NCBI GenBank assembly: GCA_036261915.1
Contig: DATAJX010000002.1
Location: forward strand, 62,001-126,000
Direction: 5' to 3'
Origin: DATAJX01 sp036261915
GTDB taxonomy: Bacteria; Pseudomonadota; Alphaproteobacteria; UBA2136; UBA6156
Length of the DNA: 64,000 nucleotides
The notes beneath the pieces were generated by a model. It saw only the letters and a program-made list of their open reading frames with translations, had not been told where the DNA came from and did not search any database. Positions within the stretch are counted from its first letter, which is position 1, and every line of letters begins with the position of its first letter. Both the position numbers and the translations under genes were made by a program. Shown piece by piece: positions 37,878 to 45,623 of the stretch.

Positions 37878-38723
37878 ATGCCCGCTTACGTTATTACCGT
37901 TGCACAGCAAAAAGGTGGATCCGGCAAAAGCACTTTGGCCGCTCACCTGTCGGTAGCGTTTGCGCAAATGGGTTACAGCACCATGCTGTTCGACACCGAC
38001 CCGCAAGGCACCTGCTCCCACTGGCACGCGCAACGCAAAAAAGACGATATCGGTCTGATAGCCACTTCCGGCTGGCGGTTGACGCGCGACCTGGCCATGG
38101 CCCGCGAAGCCAACGACGTTATTATCATCGACACCCCGCCGCACGCCGAGATGGATATCAAGGTATCCACCCGCGCCGCCGACCTGGTCGTCATTCCGCT
38201 GCAACCCAGCCCCGCCGACGTGTGGGCCGTGAAGGAAACCTTCAACACGGTTTCGGGTGAATCGCGCAACGCTCTTGTGGTCCTCAATCGTGCCGTGTTC
38301 CGTGCGAACATTACGGCCGAGACCAAGCAAAAACTGGCGGTACTTGAAGTACCGGTGGCTGAAACTGAAATAGGCAGCCGCGTTTTGTTTGCCGCCAGTA
38401 TGGAGACGGGCATGACCGTATTGGACGGTTTTGCCAATATTTCCCAGGCCGAAGTTATGAGCCTGGTACGCGAGATTGCCGCTAAAATCGGTCTGACCCT
38501 CCGGACCGGCGAGGCTGGCAATGTTCAAACACAACAACAAGGAGATGCAACCATGGTTGCCAAGAAGAAACCCGCTGCCAAGAAAAAGGCCCCGGCCAAG
38601 AAGAAGGCCGCTGCTAAGAAGAAGCCCGCCAAGAAGGCTTCCTCGAAGAAAAAGGGTCGATTAACCCAGGCTGCGGTAGAGATTTCTACTACTGACAGCC
38701 GGAAACAGCGCAAAGCTGCATAG
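37878..38723 (+). CDS. parA: ParA-family ATPase with lysine/alanine-rich (histone-like) tail
   Basis: 281 residues. The deviant Walker A QQKGGSGKSTLAAHL (10-24) and FDTDPQGTCSHW mark a ParA/MinD ATPase; IIIDTPPHAEMDI is the Walker B. Residues 1-215 look like a standard short ParA, but about 225-281 are a Lys-Ala-Pro-rich tail (AKKKPAAKKKAPAKKKAAAK) resembling histone H1-like proteins, which should bind DNA without sequence preference. AAAGGAG lies before the ATG. There is no ParB gene next to it. It may position cargo on the nucleoid, with the tail giving extra DNA affinity. Confidence 0.88.
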   Translation: MPAYVITVAQQKGGSGKSTLAAHLSVAFAQMGYSTMLFDTDPQGTCSHWHAQRKKDDIGLIATSGWRLTRDLAMAREANDVIIIDTPPHAEMDIKVSTRAADLVVIPLQPSPADVWAVKETFNTVSGESRNALVVLNRAVFRANITAETKQKLAVLEVPVAETEIGSRVLFAASMETGMTVLDGFANISQAEVMSLVREIAAKIGLTLRTGEAGNVQTQQQGDATMVAKKKPAAKKKAPAKKKAAAKKKPAKKASSKKKGRLTQAAVEISTTDSRKQRKAA

Positions 38724-38739
38724 CAGCATTGTGTTGTCG

Positions 38740-38766
38740 GGGGCCTCTAAGTCGGGGCCCTTTTTT
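38740..38766 (+). terminator. terminator of the ParA gene
   Basis: GGGCC-TCTAAGTCGG-GGCCC followed by TTTTTT: a 5-bp GC stem with T-run, 20 bp after the ParA stop. Confidence 0.7.
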
Positions 38767-38792
38767 GTTGGGTATTCTACTAGCCGGGCGGC

Positions 38793-38875
38793 TTTTTCAT
38801 TTTTCCTAGCCTCTGCGCTCCGCATGCACTTAAGTGTGCACTTGCGGTGCTCGCGTCTTCGGAGAAAATGAAAAA
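38793..38875. repeat. long inverted repeat in the ParA-GGDEF intergenic region
   Basis: TTTTTCATTTT (38793-38803) pairs with AAAATGAAAAA (38865-38875). The 61-nt middle holds a nested TGCACTTAAGTGTGCA-type hairpin. The 250 bp between genes shows no reading frame. It may be a repeat element, an attenuator or a protein-binding site. Confidence 0.5.
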
Positions 38876-38973
38876 TCCACTCCGCCTAGCGAATACGTGG
38901 CGGCCCAAAAGAGAAAGTAGGGTTTTAACGCAAAACTCTTGACCCCATTCCTCCAGCCGTTACCATCGCGGCA

Positions 38974-39762
38974 ATGAATATCAATAAACTCCTTCCTGTT
39001 CTTCTGGCCGTAGGCGCCGGGCTTATCGGCCTGGTTTTGAAAGGCTACCTGCCGTACCTCACCATTTTGCTGGTTGTGGCCGTGGTGATGGCCGTGGCGG
39101 TTCTGATGGCCTACATCAATGCCAAATCGGACGAAGACCTGCTTAAAAAGCTGCTGCACTTCGCCGCCCAGCTCGAAAGCGGCGTGGCGCCCGCGCCGGT
39201 CGAAACCACCCGGAAAGACCTGATGGGCGAACTGGCCAACGGCCTCAACCGCCTGACCAACCGCGACAAGGCCGTGCAACAGGCCAACAGCGACCCGCTG
39301 ACCGGCCTGGCCAACCGCCGCGGCATGGTGCAAAAGCTCGACCATGCGCTTAAAGGCGGCAAAGAGCTGGCGCTGTTCTACATCGACCTCGACAAATTCA
39401 AGCCCATCAACGACCAGTACGGCCACGAAATGGGCGACGCCGTGCTGCGCAAGGTGGCCGAATTCCTCACCGCCTGCGTGCGCGATGGTGACGTGGTGGC
39501 CCGTTTGGGCGGCGACGAATTCGTGCTGATCTTCTTCAACCTGACCGACAAGGCCCTGCTCACCGAGCGCGCGCAAAAAGTGCTGACGCTGCTGAACGAA
39601 CCGTTCTGGGTGGGCGAAACCCGCATCAAGATCGGCGGTAGCGTGGGCATCACCGTGGCCCCGGCCGACGGCGCCACCACCGACGCTATCCTGAACGCGG
39701 CCGACGAAACCATGTACGCGGTTAAAAAAGCCGGCAAAAACAACTTCCGCTTTTACAGCTGA
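38974..39762 (+). CDS. membrane-bound diguanylate cyclase (GGDEF)
   Basis: 262 residues. Two N-terminal spans (LLPVLLAVGAGLIGLVL and PYLTILLVVAVVMAVAVLMAYIN) lead to a GGDEF domain: SDPLTGLANRRGMVQ, FYIDLDKFKPINDQYGHEMGD, then RLGGDEF with the I-site RDGD five residues earlier. It should make cyclic di-GMP and be product-inhibited. The stop overlaps the CcsA-like gene start by one base (TGATG), so the two are coupled. Confidence 0.93.
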   Translation: MNINKLLPVLLAVGAGLIGLVLKGYLPYLTILLVVAVVMAVAVLMAYINAKSDEDLLKKLLHFAAQLESGVAPAPVETTRKDLMGELANGLNRLTNRDKAVQQANSDPLTGLANRRGMVQKLDHALKGGKELALFYIDLDKFKPINDQYGHEMGDAVLRKVAEFLTACVRDGDVVARLGGDEFVLIFFNLTDKALLTERAQKVLTLLNEPFWVGETRIKIGGSVGITVAPADGATTDAILNAADETMYAVKKAGKNNFRFYS

Positions 39763-40727
39763 TGGCCAAAAAACCAGCCGCGCCGCTGCCTGCGTGGCTG
39801 ACGCCTTTGGCTGTTGTAGCCATGCTGGCGCTGGCCGCCGCGGGGCTCATCATCTTCCTGCAACCGCACCTCAATCAAAACACCGCGCGCGACCAACTGC
39901 TTACCCAGCAACTGGTGCCGCTGCTCACCGCGCTGTTCGTGGGGGCAGGGGTGTTCGGGCCGTTCAGCCTGTACCGCAAAAGCCTTTTTGCCATCACCGC
40001 CTTCATGGTTTACGCCGCCACCGGGCTGGCGGGCGGCATTACGCTGGGCATTCCGTACGAAAACTTCCAGGTGCTCGAGCAAGGGCACTGGGGCATGTCC
40101 AATCTATACAGCGTCAGCGTGCTGACGCTGTTCGTCATCGGCACGCTCAGCGTGGTGTTCGATGCCACCAGCATGCCCATGCGGCTCATCCCTTTCGCCA
40201 GCCCCATCATGGCCGCCGCCGCTCTGTTCAGTTACTGGCTGCACACGCTGGGCGCCAGCGCGCCGCAAGAGCTTGTGCCCGCGCTGCAAAACGCCATCCT
40301 GCCTTTCCATGTGCTGGCCAACTTTGTAGGCTACGGCTGCTTTGCCGTGGCGGCGGCAGTGGCCGTGGCGCTGCTCATCAAGCAAAAAACCAACACGCCG
40401 CGCCTACCCAGCGTGGTATCGCTCGAAAAAACCGCCTACCGGCTCATCGCCATCGGTTTTCCGGTGTTCACGCTGGCGGTGTTGCTGGGCTGCCTGTGGG
40501 CGCAGCAGGCGTGGGGCGCTTATTGGCAGTGGGACCCGAAAGAAACCTGGGCGCTCATCGTGTGGCTGGTGTACGCAGGCTACCTGCATGTGCGGCTGAC
40601 GCAAAAACCAAGCTCAAGCCTGCTGGCGTGGTGGCTGCTGGCCGGTTTTGCCGCCACGCTGTGCTGCTACATTGGTGTAAACCTGTTCTTGTCAGGGCTG
40701 CATAGTTACGGCAAGTTAACCCCATGA
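39762..40727 (+). CDS. ccsA: CcsA/ResC-like cytochrome c assembly protein
   Basis: 321 residues with about eight spans. The haem-handling motif WGAYWQWDPKETWALIVWLVYAGYLH, near residue 255, is the WWD-type signature of the CcsA/CcmC/CcmF superfamily, and periplasmic histidines flank it. CcsA with CcsB ligates haem to apocytochrome c in system II. CcsB is not adjacent, so it may be elsewhere. It is coupled to the GGDEF gene before it and to bamD after it (ATG inside the stop region), an odd trio in function. Confidence 0.85.
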   Translation: MAKKPAAPLPAWLTPLAVVAMLALAAAGLIIFLQPHLNQNTARDQLLTQQLVPLLTALFVGAGVFGPFSLYRKSLFAITAFMVYAATGLAGGITLGIPYENFQVLEQGHWGMSNLYSVSVLTLFVIGTLSVVFDATSMPMRLIPFASPIMAAAALFSYWLHTLGASAPQELVPALQNAILPFHVLANFVGYGCFAVAAAVAVALLIKQKTNTPRLPSVVSLEKTAYRLIAIGFPVFTLAVLLGCLWAQQAWGAYWQWDPKETWALIVWLVYAGYLHVRLTQKPSSSLLAWWLLAGFAATLCCYIGVNLFLSGLHSYGKLTP

Positions 40728-41536
40728 AGAACAAAATACTACTGCCCCTCATGGGCGTTGCCTTGATCACCGCCTGCGCCAGCAAACCCGAAGGCGAACT
40801 CACCGGCACGGTGGGCGAACTGTACAACAACGGCCTGTCCGAGCTTAAAAAAGGCAAGTACAGCGCCGCCACCCACAGCTTCGAGGAACTTGAACGGCAG
40901 TACCCGTATTCCGGCTGGGCCATCCGCGCCGAAATGATGGGCGTGTACACCCACTACAAGGCGGGCGAGTACGACGAGGCCGCCGCCTCGGCCGACGCGT
41001 TCATCAAAATGCACCCGGGCCACAAAGACCTGCCCTACATTTATTACCTGAAGGGCATGAGCTACTACGCCCGCATCCGCGACGTGACGCGCGACCAGGG
41101 CCACACCCAAAACGCGCTCAACGCGTTCGACGAAGTGGTCAACCGCTACCCCGACAGCGACTACGCGCGCGACGCCAAGCTGAAGGCCACGCTGTGCCGC
41201 GACCACCTGGCCGGTGGCGAAATGCAGGTGGGCCGCTATTACCAAGGCAAGGGGCAATACCTTGCCGCCATCAACCGCTACCAAACGGTGGTCGACCAAT
41301 ACCAGACCACCAGCCAGGCGCCCGAAGCGCTGTACCGGCTGATCGAAAGCAACCTGGCCATCGGCCTGAACGACGAAGCCAAGCGGGCAGGGGCCATCCT
41401 CGGGTACAACTATCCGGCCAGCATGTGGTACGAGCAGGCCTACACCCTGCTGACCAAAGCCAAGCTTGCGCCCGCCGGGCAAAAAAAGGTCTGGTACCAG
41501 CAAATTTACAAGGGTCTCAAGCAGATCGCCAAATAA
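40724..41536 (+). CDS. bamD: BamD outer-membrane assembly lipoprotein
   Basis: 270 residues. A lipoprotein signal (LMGVALITAC, Cys18) anchors it in the outer membrane. Five TPR-like repeats follow, with YNNGLSELKKGKYSAATHSFEELERQYPYSGWA, ADAFIKMHPGHKDLPYIYYLKGMSYYARI and DEVVNRYPDSDYARDA, the core of BamD/YfiO. It works with BamA (49113) to insert barrels. It overlaps the CcsA gene end by 4 nt. Confidence 0.93.
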   Translation: MKNKILLPLMGVALITACASKPEGELTGTVGELYNNGLSELKKGKYSAATHSFEELERQYPYSGWAIRAEMMGVYTHYKAGEYDEAAASADAFIKMHPGHKDLPYIYYLKGMSYYARIRDVTRDQGHTQNALNAFDEVVNRYPDSDYARDAKLKATLCRDHLAGGEMQVGRYYQGKGQYLAAINRYQTVVDQYQTTSQAPEALYRLIESNLAIGLNDEAKRAGAILGYNYPASMWYEQAYTLLTKAKLAPAGQKKVWYQQIYKGLKQIAK

Positions 41537-41560
41537 CATGGGCCTTTCGGGGCCTTTTTG

Positions 41561-41597
41561 CTTGAAACACCCTGTTGCGCTGCCTATATTTAACCCG
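41561..41597 (+). promoter_or_regulatory. strong predicted sigma-70 promoter of the small RNA
   Basis: TTGAAA, exactly 17 nt, then TATATT, followed by AACCCGTG. Both hexamers are near consensus and the spacing is optimal, unusual in this GC-rich sequence. Confidence 0.7.
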
Positions 41598-41729
41598 TGA
41601 CCAACACTGCTACCTTCCTGTTTACCCAGCCCACCTATTGGTGGGCGTAAACGCGTGACGGTGGCTGTGAGGTATTGAGTTTAGCGCAAATGCAAGTTCA
41701 ACCCCGCGGGCCATCGGCCCGCTTTTTTT
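41597..41729 (+). ncRNA. small structured RNA gene, unidentified
   Basis: Starting just after a TTGAAA-N17-TATATT promoter, about 130 nt fold into a long hairpin: CACTGCTACC pairs with GGTGGCTGTG, inside it GTTTAC with GTAAAC, then GCCCACC-TATT-GGTGGGC. Internal loops TTCCT and GCGTGAC face each other. It ends with GCGGGCC-ATC-GGCCCGC and T7. There is no reading frame. The TTCCT loop could pair with Shine-Dalgarno sequences. It does not match SRP RNA, tmRNA or RNase P. The neighbouring gene at 41743 would be cut off by the terminator unless read through. Confidence 0.65.
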
Positions 41730-41742
41730 ATTGGAGAACGCA

Positions 41743-41943
41743 ATGAGCGATTCCACCCAACAAGCCTGCCCCTATGCGGGCGATGTGTGCGGCTGTACCC
41801 GAAAGGGCGGCTGCACCTGCTACCCGGCGATCATCTTGCCGCAAAAACCTTTCAGCGACGTGTACCTGCCGCCGGTGCGGTTCGATGCGCCGTGCGACGG
41901 CGATGAACCCACCGGTTGGCACAACGCCAACCTGCACGACTAA
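41743..41943 (+). CDS. small cysteine-rich protein, unknown
   Basis: 66 residues from the ATG at 41743, with GGAG 7 nt upstream, located just past the small-RNA terminator. Six cysteines occur in the first half (ACPYAGDVCGCTRKGGCTC), a possible zinc or Fe-S site; the rest is proline-rich. The gene may be read only when the terminator is bypassed, or from an unseen promoter. No family recognised. Confidence 0.6.
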   Translation: MSDSTQQACPYAGDVCGCTRKGGCTCYPAIILPQKPFSDVYLPPVRFDAPCDGDEPTGWHNANLHD

Positions 41944-41946
41944 AAA

Positions 41947-41970
41947 ACAGGGCCCCACAAGGGGCCCTGT
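41947..41970 (-). terminator. terminator for the gene at 41977
   Basis: ACAGGGCCCC-ACAA-GGGGCCCTGT, a 10-bp GC-rich stem; on the minus strand T-rich sequence follows, so it mainly serves the converging 60-residue gene. Confidence 0.8.
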
Positions 41971-41976
41971 ATTCGT

Positions 41977-42159
41977 TCATTCATCGTCTTCGGCATCGCC
42001 GTAACCGGCGTAGGGCCCGTACGGGCTGCGCACCGTCTGCCAGTCATCAAGCTTGTGCTGCGGCACGGGCGTGCCGTTGGCGTAGTGCCTGTCGGCGGGG
42101 GTCAGTTGGCGCAACACATAAGTTGTGGCGCTGGCCGGTTTTGTTTCGGGGGCTGTCAT
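41977..42159 (-). CDS. small hydrophilic protein, unknown
   Basis: 60 residues, MTAPETKPASATTYVLRQLTPADRHYANG..., with GGAG 5 nt before the ATG and a terminator right after the stop. No motif, cysteine or hydrophobic span; the C-terminus is acidic. It converges on the Cys-rich gene and diverges from ligA. It is reported as real because of the ribosome-binding site and terminator, but function is unknown. Confidence 0.5.
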   Translation of the reverse strand: MTAPETKPASATTYVLRQLTPADRHYANGTPVPQHKLDDWQTVRSPYGPYAGYGDAEDDE

Positions 42160-42244
42160 TGCGGCTCCGTGAAAAGAGGGGGATAACGGCGCAAACCTAG
42201 GCTAAACCTCTACCCGCCGCAAGCAGGCCGCGCTATATTGGGGC

Positions 42245-44323
42245 ATGCCCGATTTAACAAGCGATCTGTTCAGCCACGCCAGCACGCAAAACATCAAAGC
42301 CGAAATGCGGCAACTCGCCGCCGAGATCGAGCGGCACAACACGCTATACCACACGCAGGATGCGCCCGAAATTTCCGACGCCGAATACGACGCGCTGTTC
42401 CGCAAACTGCAACAGCTGGAAGAACAGCACCCCGAACTGGCCGATAAAAATTCCCCCACGCAAAAAGTGGGCGGCCAACGCCAAGGCGCGTTCGGCAGCG
42501 GCAAACACCGCGCGCCCATGCGCAGCCTGGGTAATGCGTTCGCCGAAGAAGACGTCACCGACTTCCTCGACCGCATCACCAGCTTTTTGCGGCTGGAAAA
42601 AACGCCCGAGATCATCATCGAGCCGAAGATCGACGGCGTGTCGCTCAGCCTCACCTACCAAAACGGCAAGCTCGTCCGCGCGCTCACCCGCGGCGACGGC
42701 GAAACCGGCGAAGACGTCACCGCCAACGTGCGCACCATCGCCAACATTCCGCAGCAGCTCCGGCGCGGGCAGTTCACCAGCGACGGCTTTCCCGACGACA
42801 TCGAGATCCGTGGCGAGGTGTACATCACGCAAGCCGATTTCGAAAAACTGAATAACGCGCAGGCCGCCGCAGGCGATAAGGTTTTTGCCAACCCGCGCAA
42901 CGCGGCGGCTGGCAGTTTGCGCCAGCTCGATACCGCCATCACCGCCGCGCGGCCGTTGCGATTTCTGGCCTACTCGTTGCCGCCGGTGCCCAGTTTTACG
43001 CTGCTGACCGAAACCACCGTGCTGCTGTTTTTGCACGAAGCCGGGTTCGAAACCCCGGCCATCGAAAAAGCCGCCAACCGTGCCGAGCTGCTTGGCATCC
43101 ACAACAGCTGGAAAACGCAACGCTACACGCGCGTGCCCTATGCCATCGACGGCCTGGTTTACAAGGTAGACGACCGCACGCTGCAAAACCGCCTGGGCGA
43201 ACTGGCGCGCACGCCGCGCTGGGCCATTGCGCACAAGTTCCCGCCCGAGCAGGCCACCACCGTGCTCGAGGGCATCGACATCCAGGTGGGCCGCAGCGGC
43301 AAGATCACGCCGGTGGCCAAACTCAAGCCGGTGCACGTGGGCGGTGTCACCGTCAGCAACGCCACCTTGCATAACGAAGATTACATCGAGCAGCGCGACA
43401 TCCGCATTAACGACACCGTGTTCATCGAACGCGCGGGCGACGTAATACCCAAAGTGGTCAGTGTTGTGCTGGATAAACGACCCGCCGGTTCCAAAAAATT
43501 CATCTTCCCGCACGAATGCCCCGCCTGCCGCACCAGGCTGATGCGGTTGGAAGGCGAAGCCGACTGGCGCTGCCCCAACGTGGCGGCCTGCCCGGCGCAA
43601 CGCCAGGCCTTCCTGGAGCACTTCGTCAGCCGCGGGGCGCTCGATATCGACGGCCTGGGCGAAAAGCAGCTGGCCGAGTTCGTGGGCCTTGGGTGGGTGC
43701 GCACCGCCGCCGATATCTTCCGGCTGGGCCAACATCGTGAGCAATTGCAAACGCTCGAAGGCTATGGCGAAAAGTCGGTGAGCAACCTGCTGGCGGCCAT
43801 CGAAAAAGCCAAAAACCCCACGCTGCCGCGCTTCATCATTGCGCTGGGCATCCCCAACGTGGGCGAAGCCACCGCCAACGACCTGGCCCGGCACTTCAAA
43901 ACCTGGCAGGCGTTCTCCGCCGCGCTGGCGCAACCCGACGCCGCCGAGGTGCTGACCAACATCGAAGGCATCGGCCCGGTGGTGGCGCAATCCATCATCA
44001 GCCACGCATCCGAGCCGCACACCAAAGCCCTGATTTCCGACCTTATGGATGCGGGTATCGACATCCAGGCATCCGCCGTGCAGCCGCGCCGCACCGGGTA
44101 TTTCTCCGACAAAACCGTGGTGCTCACCGGCAGCCTTAGCGCGCTGAGCCGCGACGAAGCCAAGGCCCGCCTGTTGCAGCAGGGGGCCAGGGTCACCAAC
44201 TCGGTCACCGCCAAAACCGATTACCTGATCGTGGGCGCCGAGCCGGGCAGCAAGCTGAAACAGGCGGTAAAACTGGGGGTTGCGGTGCTGGAAGAGGATA
44301 AATTCTTGGAGTTTTTAGGCTAA
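42245..44323 (+). CDS. ligA: NAD+-dependent DNA ligase
   Basis: 692 residues, normal for LigA. Order: Ia-type NAD-binding region (ERHNTLYHTQDAPEISDAEYD), adenylation site EPKIDGVSLSL with the nucleophile Lys, OB fold, zinc finger (CPACRTRLMRLEGEADWRCPNVAACPAQ), helix-hairpin-helix repeats (LEGYGEKSVSNLL; LGIPNVGEATAND; IEGIGPVVAQSI) and a C-terminal BRCT domain (DKTVVLTGSLSALSRDEAK). It seals nicks in replication and repair. Alone, with TATATT 10 bp before the ATG. Confidence 0.97.
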   Translation: MPDLTSDLFSHASTQNIKAEMRQLAAEIERHNTLYHTQDAPEISDAEYDALFRKLQQLEEQHPELADKNSPTQKVGGQRQGAFGSGKHRAPMRSLGNAFAEEDVTDFLDRITSFLRLEKTPEIIIEPKIDGVSLSLTYQNGKLVRALTRGDGETGEDVTANVRTIANIPQQLRRGQFTSDGFPDDIEIRGEVYITQADFEKLNNAQAAAGDKVFANPRNAAAGSLRQLDTAITAARPLRFLAYSLPPVPSFTLLTETTVLLFLHEAGFETPAIEKAANRAELLGIHNSWKTQRYTRVPYAIDGLVYKVDDRTLQNRLGELARTPRWAIAHKFPPEQATTVLEGIDIQVGRSGKITPVAKLKPVHVGGVTVSNATLHNEDYIEQRDIRINDTVFIERAGDVIPKVVSVVLDKRPAGSKKFIFPHECPACRTRLMRLEGEADWRCPNVAACPAQRQAFLEHFVSRGALDIDGLGEKQLAEFVGLGWVRTAADIFRLGQHREQLQTLEGYGEKSVSNLLAAIEKAKNPTLPRFIIALGIPNVGEATANDLARHFKTWQAFSAALAQPDAAEVLTNIEGIGPVVAQSIISHASEPHTKALISDLMDAGIDIQASAVQPRRTGYFSDKTVVLTGSLSALSRDEAKARLLQQGARVTNSVTAKTDYLIVGAEPGSKLKQAVKLGVAVLEEDKFLEFLG

Positions 44324-44712
44324 AAAACGCCTTTTTTGCCAGTCGCGCTGTGCGCTGGTTTGGCAAACGGCGCACCCTTATGAAGTCCGCCGTTCGGCGG
44401 AAGGCGCTCACGCGTCCAAAGCCGCTGCGCGGGTATCATGAAATCACCACCAATAGAGCGGGATATTTGTTGTTTTATCAACCGCTGCGTATTGGTGGCG
44501 ATAATCGATTTTTTGGGGCATTCCCTCTTGCCGAGGCCTTTATTGCTAAAGGTTCGCCGGGTTTTCTTGGATTATTTTATTCTCCGGCCACATGTATAGG
44601 TTTTAATAGTTCAGGTGCACCAAGGCTAGGGGCGCATTTTGAATACAGCAATGGAATTCGGGGCGGTTTTGCCGCCTGGCTTGCATACATGTGTCGCGAA
44701 TGACACGAAAGG
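44324..44712. other. 389-bp gap with no well-supported gene
   Basis: The middle is less GC-rich than the surroundings. A 17-bp palindrome TCCGCCG-TT-CGGCGGA-type hairpin lies near 44386-44402. The plus frame 44350-44703 (117 residues) has no ribosome-binding site, unusual codons and no recognised motif, so I do not call it a gene. Possibly a decayed gene or a transposed fragment. Confidence 0.5.
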
Positions 44713-45237
44713 TCAGGCAGCCGCCGTTTCCCCAAAAGCCGCCGGGTTGGCCCACGGCACCAGCGCGGTTTTAACCCCCACGGCAAACAGTTCGTCGCGG
44801 CTCATCTGGTTGTTGGTCAGCGTGCCCACCACGCCGCTTTTATAGTCGTAGGGCAATCCTGCCTGCATCACAAAAGGTCGCAGTTCAGCGCCTTTTTCCA
44901 GCGCTTGGCCCCAACTGTGGGGCAGGGGCATGCCGGTCACCGGCACCACCACTTCGCGCGTGCCGTCGGTAACGGCCACATAGCTCATCATAATGGGGGT
45001 GCCATGAATGCCCACCACGCCGCCCTCAAGCCCAATGCCAAGGTCCGCCCCCAGCGCGTGGGCGGCGCGGGCGCGGTTAAGCGCGCCCTGCAAGGTCTGT
45101 TCATGGCCAAGGGGCTGGGCGGGCACGCCGCTGGGCACGTCGTGGCCGGTCACAACGGCTTCGGGCCAATAGGCCTTCACGCCGTCTTCAACCGCCTTCA
45201 GCTTGGCGGCGTTCTGGCTGCCCAGAATGATCTTCAT
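44713..45237 (-). CDS. non-canonical purine NTP phosphatase (YjjX/DUF84 family)
   Basis: Start at 45237 has AAGGAGG upstream; the 51 nt before it overlap the tRNA-Leu region. 174 residues: MKIILGSQNAAKLKAV, GHDVPSGVPAQPLGHEQTLQGALNRARAA, LGIGLEGGVVG and a LTNNQMSRDELFAVGVKTALVPW tail, the order of inosine/xanthosine triphosphatases of the YjjX type. It would remove oxidised or deaminated purine nucleotides. It sits next to tRNA-Leu on the same strand. Confidence 0.85.
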   Translation of the reverse strand: MKIILGSQNAAKLKAVEDGVKAYWPEAVVTGHDVPSGVPAQPLGHEQTLQGALNRARAAHALGADLGIGLEGGVVGIHGTPIMMSYVAVTDGTREVVVPVTGMPLPHSWGQALEKGAELRPFVMQAGLPYDYKSGVVGTLTNNQMSRDELFAVGVKTALVPWANPAAFGETAAA

Positions 45238-45256
45238 GCCTTGCCTCCTTGTTAAG

Positions 45257-45341
45257 TGGTGCGGATAGAGAGACTCGAACTCCCACACCTTGCGGCGTCA
45301 GGACCTAAACCTGATGCGTCTACCAATTCCGCCATATCCGC
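45257..45341 (-). tRNA. tRNA-Leu(UAG)
   Basis: On the minus strand GCGGATA...TATCCGC acceptor, GGTAGAC D loop, anticodon stem CAGG/CCTG with loop TTTAGGT (anticodon TAG), a long variable arm GACGCCGCAAGGTGT (class II) and GAGTTCGAGTCTC T arm, CCA encoded. 85 nt. Confidence 0.95.
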
Positions 45342-45380
45342 GTGGGCGCACCCTAAATAGGGCAGGGGCAAAGCGCAACG

Positions 45381-45411
45381 AAAAAACGGCCCCGGATGTT
45401 CCGGGGCCGTT
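45381..45411 (-). terminator. terminator after tRNA-His
   Basis: ACGGCCCCGG-ATGTT-CCGGGGCCGT; on the minus strand a T-run (TTTTTT) follows. It ends tRNA-His transcription before tRNA-Leu. Confidence 0.9.
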
Positions 45412-45421
45412 TGCAATTCAA

Positions 45422-45498
45422 TGGGGCGATCGACGGGGCTTGAACCCGCGACACCAGGATCCACAATCCTGTACTCTACCAGCTGAGCTACGATCGCC
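45422..45498 (-). tRNA. tRNA-His(GUG)
   Basis: Minus strand, 77 nt: GGCGATCG...CGATCGCCCCA with the extra 5' G(-1) opposite C73, typical for tRNA-His. Anticodon stem CAGGA/TCCTG, loop TTGTGGA (anticodon GTG), T arm GCGGG-TTCAAGC-CCCGT, encoded CCA. Confidence 0.95.
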
Positions 45499-45623
45499 GC
45501 CGAGAGGGGCTTTAACCTAAACCCCGGCCAATTTCAACACCGCTTTACGCCAAACTTGACCCCTTGCTGTCATTCCGGCATAAACGCCCCGATTATTAGC
45601 GATTCAAACGAGGGGGATTCCAC

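Noticed and set aside
41597..41729. Signal recognition particle RNA
   Set aside because: The minus strand has GGAAGGTAGCAG, but the conserved GGTCAGG side and tetraloop arrangement of SRP domain IV are missing.
44350..44703. 117-residue plus-strand gene
   Set aside because: No ribosome-binding site, unusual codons and no motif; left as unexplained gap.
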